A DNA stretch of 64,000 nt, from the NCBI RefSeq assembly GCF_000720485.1, contig NZ_JOAX01000023.1, positions 1-64,000 of the forward strand, given 5' to 3'. Source of the stretch: Streptomyces ochraceiscleroticus (lineage in GTDB: Bacteria > Actinomycetota > Actinomycetes > Streptomycetales > Streptomycetaceae). Made by a program: the position numbers and the translations under genes. The notes under the pieces were generated by a model, which ran no database searches, was not told the DNA's origin, and was given only the letters and a program-made list of their open reading frames with translations. Shown here one piece after another: positions 39,919 through 47,056 of this stretch; position 1 is the first letter of the stretch; the number at the start of each line of letters is the position of its first letter.

Positions 39919-42014
39919 TGGGCCGAGCGCGGCTCGCCCGGCTGCACGGCGTCACCACGTCCTACGAGCCCGCGCCGGGCCGCACCGTCCACGTACCCGA
40001 GGACACGGTCGTATCCGTGCTCGCCGCGCTGGGGGTCGACGCCTCCACGCCGCAGGCCGTCCGTGACGCACTGGACGCGTACGAGTACGGACCGGCCCGT
40101 GCCCTCCTCCCGCCCACCCTCGTCACTCGTGAGGGCCGCCCGCCGGACCTGGCGGGGCTGCCCGGCGGCACGACGCTGTGCGTCGACACCGAGGACGGGC
40201 GGACGCTGGACTGGGGCCTGGTGCCCGGCGGGCGTGCGGCGCCGCTGCCGCCCGGCGTGCACCTCCTGCGCGCCTACTCCCCCGAGGGCCGCGCCGCGCA
40301 CTCCCACCTCATCGTCGCGCCCGACCGGATGCCCCCGGCGCCCGGCCGCGCCCACGGCTTCATGGTCCAGCTCTACTCCCTGCTCTCCCAGCGCTCCTGG
40401 GGCATGGGCGACCTCGGCGACCTGGCCCGGCTGGCCGACTGGTCCGGGCGGACGCTCGGCGCGGACTTCGTGCAGCTCAACCCGTTGCACGCGGCCGTAC
40501 CGGGACCGCCGACCGACCCCTCCCCGTACCGCCCCTCCTCGCGCCGCTTCCCCGATCCCGTCCATCTGCGGATCACGGACGTGCCCGAATACGGGCAGCT
40601 CTCCGACGCGGACCGGCAGCGGGCCGATGAGCTGGCCGGGAAGGCCGCCGCGCTGCGGGACGCCGTCCTGAAGAACGGCGCGCTGATCGACCGGGACGCG
40701 GTCTGGGAGCTGAAGAAGGAAGCGCTGGAGCTGCTGCGGACCGTGCCGCTGAGCACGGCCCGGCAGGCCGCGTACGACGCCTTCCGCGCCGTCCAGGGCC
40801 GGGACCTGGAGGACCACGCCACCTGGTACGCGCTGGCGGAGGTGCACGGCCCGGACTGGCGCGACTGGCCCGACGGGCTGCGCGACCCGCGCTCGGCCCG
40901 CACGGAGCGGATGCGGCGCGCCCTGGCCGACCGTGTCGACTTCCACCGCAGGGCCGCCTGGCTCACCGACGAGCAGCTCGGTGTCGCGCAGCGCACCGCG
41001 CGCGACGCGGGCATGAGCGTCGGGCTCGTCCACGACCTGGCCGTCGGCGTCCATCCGTCGGGGGCCGACACCTGGGCCCGGCAGGACGCCTTCGCGGCCG
41101 GCATGTCCGTCGGCGCGCCGCCGGACGCCTTCAACTCGCGCGGTCAGGACTGGGGGCTGCCGCCGTGGCGCCCCGACACGCTCGCGCGGACCGGGTACGC
41201 GCCCTTCCGCGCGCTGCTGCGCGGCCTGCTGCGGCACGCGGGCGCGCTCCGCATCGATCACGTGATGGGCCTGTTCCGGCTGTGGTGGATCCCGGAGGGC
41301 CGGCCGCCCACGGAGGGCGCCTACGTCCGGTACGACGCCGAGGCGATGCTCTCCGTACTGGCTCTGGAGGCGGCGCGCGCCGGCACCACGGTCATCGGCG
41401 AGGACCTGGGGACTGTCGAGAACGGGGTGCGCGAGGCGCTGGCGGGGCGCGGCATCCTCGGGACGTCGGTCCTGTGGTTCGAGCGCGACTGGACCGCGGA
41501 GGAGCAGCCGCCGCTGCCGCCGCAGGACTGGCGCGCGGACTGCCTGGCGACCGTCACCACGCACGACCTGCCCAGCACGGCCGGGCGGCTGACCGGCGAG
41601 CACACCGCGCTGCGGCACCGCATCGGGCTGCTGGACGGCTCCCTGGAGGAGGCGCGGGCCGCCGAGGCCGCCGAGGTCGCCACCTGGCTGGAGTGGCTGG
41701 TCGCGCTGGGGCTGCTGCCGGAGGGCGCGGCCACCGGCGACACCGCGGCCGACGAGGAGACCGCGGTCGCGGCACTGCACCGCTTCCTGCTGCGGGCCCC
41801 GGCCCGGATGGTCGGCGTGTGGCTGCCGGACGCGGTGGGCGACCGGCGGCCGCAGAACCTCCCCGGCACCTCGGAGGAGTACCCGAACTGGCGGCTGCCG
41901 GTCGCGGCGCCGGACGGCCGGCCGATGACGCTGGAGGAGATCATGGAGTCCCCGCGGCTGCGGGCGCTCATGCGCGAGTTCGAGCCTGTGCCGGAGGAAG
42001 AGGTCAGCCGTTAG
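39918..42014 (+). CDS. malQ: 4-alpha-glucanotransferase (MalQ)
   Basis: The 698-residue GH77 enzyme transfers alpha-1,4-glucans between maltodextrins. Motifs in order: FMVQLYSLLSQRSWGMGDLG, FVQLNPLHAAVP, SPYRPSSRRFPDPVHLRITD, LRIDHVMGLFRLWWIP (Asp nucleophile), TTVIGEDLGTVENGVREAL (acid/base Glu), THDLPSTAGRLTGEH (transition-state Asp). It has the extra N-terminal domain typical of actinobacterial MalQ. It works in glycogen/maltodextrin breakdown. It starts 1 nt inside the preceding stop and has its own transcript-end region unclear. Confidence 0.94.
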   Translation: MGRARLARLHGVTTSYEPAPGRTVHVPEDTVVSVLAALGVDASTPQAVRDALDAYEYGPARALLPPTLVTREGRPPDLAGLPGGTTLCVDTEDGRTLDWGLVPGGRAAPLPPGVHLLRAYSPEGRAAHSHLIVAPDRMPPAPGRAHGFMVQLYSLLSQRSWGMGDLGDLARLADWSGRTLGADFVQLNPLHAAVPGPPTDPSPYRPSSRRFPDPVHLRITDVPEYGQLSDADRQRADELAGKAAALRDAVLKNGALIDRDAVWELKKEALELLRTVPLSTARQAAYDAFRAVQGRDLEDHATWYALAEVHGPDWRDWPDGLRDPRSARTERMRRALADRVDFHRRAAWLTDEQLGVAQRTARDAGMSVGLVHDLAVGVHPSGADTWARQDAFAAGMSVGAPPDAFNSRGQDWGLPPWRPDTLARTGYAPFRALLRGLLRHAGALRIDHVMGLFRLWWIPEGRPPTEGAYVRYDAEAMLSVLALEAARAGTTVIGEDLGTVENGVREALAGRGILGTSVLWFERDWTAEEQPPLPPQDWRADCLATVTTHDLPSTAGRLTGEHTALRHRIGLLDGSLEEARAAEAAEVATWLEWLVALGLLPEGAATGDTAADEETAVAALHRFLLRAPARMVGVWLPDAVGDRRPQNLPGTSEEYPNWRLPVAAPDGRPMTLEEIMESPRLRALMREFEPVPEEEVSR

Positions 42015-42062
42015 GGCACCCCGAGCGCGCGGGCCGATCACGCGTCCGATAAATTGAGGTAC

Positions 42063-42305
42063 GTGAGCAACAAGGTCAAGAACCACGCCCTGCGCGCCGG
42101 AACGATCACCGCCGGTACCGCGCTGATGCTGCTGATGTCGTCCCCTGCTTTCGCGCTCACCCGCGATGACGGCGACGACCCGGGTCCGGGCCTGAGTGTT
42201 GTCCAGACGCTCGGTCTCTACGTGGCGACGCCGATCGTCCTCTTCCTGATCATTGCCGGCCTGGTCATGGTGGGCGACAAGTCCCGCAAGGCCGAGAAGA
42301 GCTGA
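42063..42305 (+). CDS. Small membrane protein with N-terminal signal-like helix
   Basis: The 80-residue product has two hydrophobic helices (AGTITAGTALMLLMSSPAFA, then LYVATPIVLFLIIAGLVMVG) joined by an acidic segment (LTRDDGDDPGPG) and a basic tail (GDKSRKAEKS). The first helix may be a cleaved signal (SPAFA). The GTG at 42063 has GAGG only 3 nt away, and a TAAATT -10 ends 7 nt before it, so the mRNA may be leaderless. A small conserved actinobacterial membrane protein; I assign no function. A strong terminator follows. Confidence 0.7.
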   Translation: MSNKVKNHALRAGTITAGTALMLLMSSPAFALTRDDGDDPGPGLSVVQTLGLYVATPIVLFLIIAGLVMVGDKSRKAEKS

Positions 42306-42343
42306 CACCCGGCCTTCCAGGCTCACGGGGCACCACAGACTGC

Positions 42344-42384
42344 AAGGCGCCGAACGGTTCGTACGAACCGTTCGGCGCCTTTTG
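42344..42384 (+). terminator. Strong rho-independent terminator with T-run
   Basis: A perfect 38-bp palindrome centred at 42362/42363: arms AAGGCGCCGAACGGTTCGT and its complement, followed by TTT. It ends the malQ/small-membrane-protein side and separates it from the desaturase gene. Confidence 0.93.
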
Positions 42385-42440
42385 TCGTGCTCGGCAGGTC
42401 CAATTTCCGCCGATTCACCCGATTGCTCTGGCGATGCGTC

Positions 42441-42487
42441 TTGACGGGGAACTAACCTACGATGCCGTAACCTACGGAACCGTAAGG
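42441..42487 (+). promoter_or_regulatory. Desaturase promoter region with two palindromic operators
   Basis: A TTGACG at 42441-42446 is a likely -35. TACGATGCCGTA (42458-42469) and TACGGAACCGTA (42473-42484) have the same TACGR-N2-CCGTA shape with 15-nt centre spacing. This pair just before a desaturase gene suggests a TetR-type fatty-acid regulator; the regulator gene is not adjacent. Confidence 0.65.
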
Positions 42488-42516
42488 TTTTCTCCACGTC
42501 CCCAGGAGACCCCCGT

Positions 42517-43494
42517 ATGACCATCGCCCCCGCCCACCATGACGGAGAGCGCGGCCAGACCGCCTGGAGTGACGCTCAGCTCCTCTATGCGCTCGAAGAG
42601 GTCGTCGAGAAGGAACTCAACCGCCACCTGGCGATAGCCAAGGAGTGGATGCCGCACGAGTACGTGCCCTGGAGCGACGGGCGGAACTTCGACGGCGTCA
42701 TGGGCGGTGAGCCCTGGGCGCCCGAGCAGTCCAAGGTCAGCGACATCGGCCGCATCGCCCTGATCGTGAACCTGCTCACCGAGGACAACCTCCCCAGCTA
42801 CCACCACGAGATCGCGACCCTCTTCGGACGGGACGGCGCATGGGGCACCTGGGTGCACCGCTGGACGGCCGAGGAGGGCCGGCACGGCATCGTCATGCGG
42901 GACTACCTGCTGACCAGCCGGGCCGTCGACCCGGTCCAGCTCGAGCGCTTCCGCATGGCGCACATGTCGGAGGGGTTCGAGTCCGACAACAACCACAGCA
43001 TGCTGCACTCCGTGGCGTACGTGGCCTTCCAGGAGCTGGCGACCCGCATCTCGCACCGGAACACCGGTCTGCACTCCGGCGACCCGGTCTGCGACCGGAT
43101 GCTCGCCCGGATCGCCACGGACGAGAACCTCCACATGCTCTTCTACCGCAACCTCCTCGCCGCGGCGTTCGAGCTGGCCCCCGACCAGACCATGTCCGCC
43201 GTGCGCGACGTGGTGGTCAACTTCCGGATGCCCGGCCACAGCATGCCCGGCTTCGAGCGGTCCGCGGCCCGCATGGCGATCGGCGGGATCTACAACCTGC
43301 GGATCCACCACGACGACGTGATCCAGCCGGTGCTGCGCTTCCTGAAGGTGCTGGAGATCGGCGGCCTGGGCCCGGAGGGCCTGAAGGCGCAGGAGGAGCT
43401 GGGGCTCTTCATGGGCGGCCTGGACGACCAGGCGCGCAAGTTCGACGAGCGGCTGGCGGCCCGCGAGGCCCGCAAGGCGGCCCGGCAGGGCTGA
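42517..43494 (+). CDS. Acyl-[acyl-carrier-protein] desaturase, soluble diiron
   Basis: The 325-residue ferritin-like diiron enzyme has the metal ligands of the stearoyl-ACP desaturase family: EDNLPSYHHEIA, WTAEEGRHGIVMRDYLL, FQELATRISHRNTG and TDENLHMLFYRNLL. It introduces a cis double bond into acyl-ACP, controlling membrane fluidity. It is close to mycobacterial DesA-type enzymes. An operator pair stands upstream, and a regulatory element of the next gene begins 26 nt after its stop, so it is probably monocistronic. Confidence 0.93.
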   Translation: MTIAPAHHDGERGQTAWSDAQLLYALEEVVEKELNRHLAIAKEWMPHEYVPWSDGRNFDGVMGGEPWAPEQSKVSDIGRIALIVNLLTEDNLPSYHHEIATLFGRDGAWGTWVHRWTAEEGRHGIVMRDYLLTSRAVDPVQLERFRMAHMSEGFESDNNHSMLHSVAYVAFQELATRISHRNTGLHSGDPVCDRMLARIATDENLHMLFYRNLLAAAFELAPDQTMSAVRDVVVNFRMPGHSMPGFERSAARMAIGGIYNLRIHHDDVIQPVLRFLKVLEIGGLGPEGLKAQEELGLFMGGLDDQARKFDERLAAREARKAARQG

Positions 43495-43520
43495 CGCCTC
43501 ACCCTTTCGGGCTTGAACCT

Positions 43521-43568
43521 CCTTTCAGTTTGCCTGAAAGGAATCGTCAGGAACATTCGATGGACCTG
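43521..43568 (+). promoter_or_regulatory. LysR-type element 1, upstream of the DMT exporter gene
   Basis: A perfect 8-bp inverted repeat CCTTTCAG-N5-CTGAAAGG (43521-43541) has LTTR-box shape and is followed at fixed distance by TTCGATGGACCTG (43556-43568). The same 48-nt layout recurs at 45553-45600 with 34 of 48 matching bases and no gaps. Confidence 0.7.
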
Positions 43569-43621
43569 ATGAGTTCCGGGCTGTCACGGTAGGTGTGATC
43601 CGCACCGACCGAAGGGAAGCC

Positions 43622-44596
43622 GTGACAGTCCTGGAGAACGAAGCAGCCGTACGGACCGGGAGCGCACCCCGGTCCGTACGCCCCACCGCCGCCCGGCGCG
43701 CCACCCTCACCGGCCTCGCGCTCGCGCTGACCGCCACCGTCGTCTGGTCCGGCAGCTTCGTCGCGACCCGGGCGCTGCACGACAGCGTGCCGCCCGTGCA
43801 GGCTGTGTTCTGGCGGTGGGTGATCGCGCTGCTCGCCGTGGCGCCGATGACGCTCCCGCAGGTCTGGCGGCAACGCGCGCTCGTCCGCCGCCACTTCCGC
43901 TTCCTGCTGGTGGCCTCGCTGCTCGGGGTCTCGCTCTACAACACCCTGGTCCACCAGGCGGGGCTGACCACCACGGCCGGCACCATGGGCATGATCATGG
44001 CCGCGTCGCCCACGCTGATGGTGCTGTTCGGGCGCTTCGGACGCGGCGGCGAGCGGATCGGCGCCCGGCGCGCCGCCGGCATGCTGGTCGCGACGGCCGG
44101 CGTCCTCACCCTGCTCGGCAAGGGCGACCCGACGGCCCTGTTCCGGCTGGACCTGGCCAGTGGCGGGCTGTGGATGCTCGCCGCCATGGCCTGCTTCGCC
44201 GGGTACAGCGCGCTGGTGCGCCACAAGCCCGCGGAGCTCACCGGCCCGGTCTTCCTCTGCGTGACCTTCCTCATCGGCACGCTGCTGCTGGCGCCCGCGT
44301 ACGCCGTCAGCCTCACCGTGCAGGGCGGCTTCGCGCTCGGCGTCGACACGGTCGGACCGCTGCTGTACGTCGGGATCTTCTCCTCCGCGGTGGCGTTCTT
44401 CACCTGGAACAAGGCCATCGCGCTGGTCGGCGCGGCCCGCGCGGGCGCCGTCTACTACCTCCAGCCGGTCTGCGTCGCCCTGCTCTCCCTCCTCCTTCTC
44501 GACGAACACACCGGCCCGGTGCAGATCCTGTGCATGGTGCTGATCCTGGGCGGCGTGGTGCTCGCCGCCGGTGTACCGCGAACAGCCGCACGGTGA
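43622..44596 (+). CDS. EamA/DMT-superfamily exporter
   Basis: The 324-residue protein has ten predicted helices in two EamA repeats (ALALTATVVWSGSFVATRAL, SLLGVSLYNTLVHQAGLTTT, FFTWNKAIALVGAARAGAVY). This is the RhtA/YdcZ-like drug/metabolite exporter family, exporting small metabolites. The GTG at 43622 follows AAGGGAAG; the GTG at 43595 is less well placed. It is followed 17 nt later by a LysR gene on the same strand, and its promoter carries a LysR-type box. Confidence 0.88.
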   Translation: MTVLENEAAVRTGSAPRSVRPTAARRATLTGLALALTATVVWSGSFVATRALHDSVPPVQAVFWRWVIALLAVAPMTLPQVWRQRALVRRHFRFLLVASLLGVSLYNTLVHQAGLTTTAGTMGMIMAASPTLMVLFGRFGRGGERIGARRAAGMLVATAGVLTLLGKGDPTALFRLDLASGGLWMLAAMACFAGYSALVRHKPAELTGPVFLCVTFLIGTLLLAPAYAVSLTVQGGFALGVDTVGPLLYVGIFSSAVAFFTWNKAIALVGAARAGAVYYLQPVCVALLSLLLLDEHTGPVQILCMVLILGGVVLAAGVPRTAAR

Positions 44597-44601
44597 CCGC
44601 A

Positions 44602-44607
44602 TACGCT
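44602..44607 (+). promoter_or_regulatory. -10 element of leaderless lysR mRNA
   Basis: TACGCT lies 6 nt before the ATG at 44614, the same spacing as for the methyltransferase gene at 26243. No SD is present. It implies an independent leaderless transcript in addition to readthrough from the exporter gene. Confidence 0.5.
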
Positions 44608-44613
44608 GCCCGC

Positions 44614-45531
44614 ATGGCCGACTGGGACATCAAGAAGCTGCGCATCCTGCGCACGCTCGGCGAGCTGGGCACGGTGACCGCGACCGCCGAGGCGCTGCAC
44701 ATGACGCCCTCGGCGGTCTCGCAGCAGCTCACCGGGCTCGCCAAGCAGCTCGGGGTGACCCTCCTGCAGGCGCACGGCCGCCGGGTACGCCTCACCGACG
44801 CGGCCCACCTCGTCCTGCGGCACGCCGACGCGGTCTTCGCGCAGCTCGAGCGGGCGGACGCCGAGCTGCTCGGGTACTTGCAGGGCGAGGCCGGCGAGGT
44901 GCAGGTCGGCGCGTTCTCCACGGCGATCCCGGCGCTGGTCGTACCGGCCGTCGAGCAGCTGCGGCGCACCCACCCGGGCCTGGTCGTCCGGGTACGGGAG
45001 GCCGAGGCGGCCGAGGCGTACGAGCTGCTCTCGGAGGGCAGCGTGGACCTCGCGCTCTCCCTCGCGGCGCACGCCCCCACCCCGCGCGACCCCAAGTTCG
45101 CCCGGCTGTCGCTGCTCGCCGACCCGCTGGACGTGGCGCTGCCGGCCGGGCACCCGCTGGCCGCCGAGCCGGGGCTGCGGCTGGCCGATCTGGCGGGCGA
45201 ACCGTGGATCTTCGGGCGCAGCGGGCCGTGGTCCCAGATCACCACCACGGCCTGCGAGAACGCCGGGTTCGTGCCGGAGCAGGCGCACGCGGCGGCCGAC
45301 TGGGCGGCGATCCTGGCGATGGTCGCGGCGGGCATGGGCGTGGCGCTCGTCCCGCGGATGGCGATGCGGCCGGAGCGCGGCGGCGCCGGGGTGGCGGTCC
45401 GGGTGCTCCACGCCGACCAGCCGCGCCGCCATGTCATCGCGGCGGTGCGCCGGGGGGCTGAGGACGCGCCGGGGATGGCCAAGGTACTGGCCGCGCTGCG
45501 GCACGTGGCGGCGGGACTGTCCGACCAGTAG
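44614..45531 (+). CDS. LysR-family transcriptional regulator
   Basis: The 305-residue protein has an N-terminal winged HTH (KLRILRTLGELGTVTATAEA, HMTPSAVSQQLTGLAKQLGV) and a LysR substrate-binding domain (GEVQVGAFSTAIPALVVPAV, GSVDLALSLAAHA, PLDVALPAGHPLAAE). It probably regulates the exporter gene 5' of it and the allantoicase gene 3' of it, since matching elements precede both. Its inducer is unknown. Confidence 0.88.
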   Translation: MADWDIKKLRILRTLGELGTVTATAEALHMTPSAVSQQLTGLAKQLGVTLLQAHGRRVRLTDAAHLVLRHADAVFAQLERADAELLGYLQGEAGEVQVGAFSTAIPALVVPAVEQLRRTHPGLVVRVREAEAAEAYELLSEGSVDLALSLAAHAPTPRDPKFARLSLLADPLDVALPAGHPLAAEPGLRLADLAGEPWIFGRSGPWSQITTTACENAGFVPEQAHAAADWAAILAMVAAGMGVALVPRMAMRPERGGAGVAVRVLHADQPRRHVIAAVRRGAEDAPGMAKVLAALRHVAAGLSDQ

Positions 45532-45552
45532 CCGACCGCCGCCCGTATCCCA

Positions 45553-45600
45553 CCTTTCGCTTTTCCTTAAAAACCACTCCAGAAACTTTCGATAGACCTG
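45553..45600 (+). promoter_or_regulatory. LysR-type element 2, upstream of allantoicase gene
   Basis: CCTTTCGCTTTTCCTTAAAA (45553-45572) followed by ACTTTCGATAGACCTG aligns without gaps to element 1 (43521-43568): 34 of 48 identical. The dyad is less perfect than in element 1. It ends 72 nt before the allantoicase ATG. Confidence 0.65.
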
Positions 45601-45672
45601 CCCGAATGCCTCTGCGAAGGTCAGTAGTGAGCGCTTCCGGGCGCTCCCACCACCGGACGACGAAGGGCAGAG

Positions 45673-46818
45673 ATGACCACCACCCCGGCCGCCTCCTCCA
45701 CTGATCCGCACGCCAACGACGCCGCCCCGTACGGCGGTGGCGACCCCTACGCCGACTACCGCGGCGGGGACTACGCCTTCACCTCGCTCGTCGACCTCGC
45801 CGACCGCCGCTTCGGCGCCGGCGTGATCGCCGCGAACGACGAGTTCTTCGCCGAGCGGGAGAACCTGCTGAAGCGCGAGCGCGCCGTGTTCGACCCGGAG
45901 CACTTCGGGCACAAGGGCAAGATCATGGACGGCTGGGAGACCCGGCGCCGCCGCGGCGCCGACGGTGACCACCCCTTCCCGACCGACGACGAGCACGACT
46001 GGGCGCTGATCCGCCTCGCCGTACCCGGCGTGATCCGCGGCATCATCGTCGACACCGCCCACTTCCGCGGCAACTACCCGCAGCAGGTCACCGTCGAGGC
46101 CACCTCCGTACCGGGCAGCCCGAGCCCGGAGGAGCTGCTCGCCGACGACGTGAAGTGGGAGGAGATCGTCCCCCGCACGCCGGTGCGCGGCCACGCCGCC
46201 AATGGCTTCGAGGTCACCGCCGAGCGCCGCTTCACCCACCTCCGCCTCAAGCAGCACCCCGACGGCGGCATAGCCCGCCTCCGCGTGCACGGTGAGGTCG
46301 TGGCCGACCCGGCGTGGCTGGACGTCCTGGGCACCATCGACCTGGCGTCCGTACTGAACGGCGGCGCGGTCGAGGATGCCTCGGACCGCTTCTACTCCTC
46401 GCCCACCCAGATCATCCAGCCCGACCTCTCCCGCAAGATGGACGACGGCTGGGAGAACCGCCGCCGCCGCGTCAAGGGCACGAACGACTGGGTCCGCTTC
46501 CGCCTCGCCGCGCAGGGCGAGATCCGCGCGATCGAGATCGACACGGCGTACCTCAAGGGCAACTCCGCGGGCTGGGCGGCCCTGTACGGCTGTGACGGCA
46601 CGCCGGAGGACGAGTCCTCGTGGTTCGAGATCCTGCCGAAGACGAAGCTGCAGCCGGATACGCCTCACCGCTTCGCGCTGCCGAACCGGGTCACCGCCAC
46701 CCACATCCGGCTGGACGTCTTCCCGGACGGCGGCCTTGCGCGGATGCGCGTGCACGGTGAGCTGACCGAAGCCGGCCGCGCCGAACTGCGCCGCCGCTTC
46801 GACGAGGTGAACGGCTGA
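45673..46818 (+). CDS. alc: Allantoicase
   Basis: The 381-residue enzyme hydrolyses allantoate to ureidoglycolate and urea in purine catabolism. It shows the duplicated beta-sandwich typical of the family: repeat 1 about residues 30-185 (GKIMDGWETRRRRG, HDWALIRLAVPGVIRGIIVD, HLRLKQHPDGGIARLRVHGE), repeat 2 about 210-365 (RKMDDGWENRRRRV, VRFRLAAQGEIRAIEIDTAY, HIRLDVFPDGGLARMRVHGE). No allantoinase gene is in the window. A LysR gene and matching upstream element suggest control distinct from the known AllR regulon. Confidence 0.95.
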   Translation: MTTTPAASSTDPHANDAAPYGGGDPYADYRGGDYAFTSLVDLADRRFGAGVIAANDEFFAERENLLKRERAVFDPEHFGHKGKIMDGWETRRRRGADGDHPFPTDDEHDWALIRLAVPGVIRGIIVDTAHFRGNYPQQVTVEATSVPGSPSPEELLADDVKWEEIVPRTPVRGHAANGFEVTAERRFTHLRLKQHPDGGIARLRVHGEVVADPAWLDVLGTIDLASVLNGGAVEDASDRFYSSPTQIIQPDLSRKMDDGWENRRRRVKGTNDWVRFRLAAQGEIRAIEIDTAYLKGNSAGWAALYGCDGTPEDESSWFEILPKTKLQPDTPHRFALPNRVTATHIRLDVFPDGGLARMRVHGELTEAGRAELRRRFDEVNG

Positions 46819-46930
46819 CGCGCTGCGGCCGAAGGCCGCGGTATTCCGACTCGTCCGGCGGACGGCTGCGGATGACCGCGCCGGCGCCGGGCGGTTTCAC
46901 TGCCCCTCCGTGCCCGACGCACCCGTGCGC

Positions 46931-46990
46931 TGTGGCTGAGCGCGCAGTTCCCCGCGCCCCTTCAGGGGCGCGGGGAACTGCGCGAGCAAC
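46931..46990. repeat. Inverted repeat, intergenic element, copy 2
   Basis: GCGCAGTTCCCCGCGCCCCT (46942-46961) and its complement (46964-46983) form a 20-bp stem with a 2-nt loop between the convergent allantoicase and pepN genes. Same element as at 36121, with shorter loop. It probably terminates both transcripts. Confidence 0.85.
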
Positions 46991-47056
46991 CGAGACGGCG
47001 CCGCAGCCGGGCACGGAGGGGGCCGGGCACCCCGCTACGTCGGCTCAGCGCCGCCG

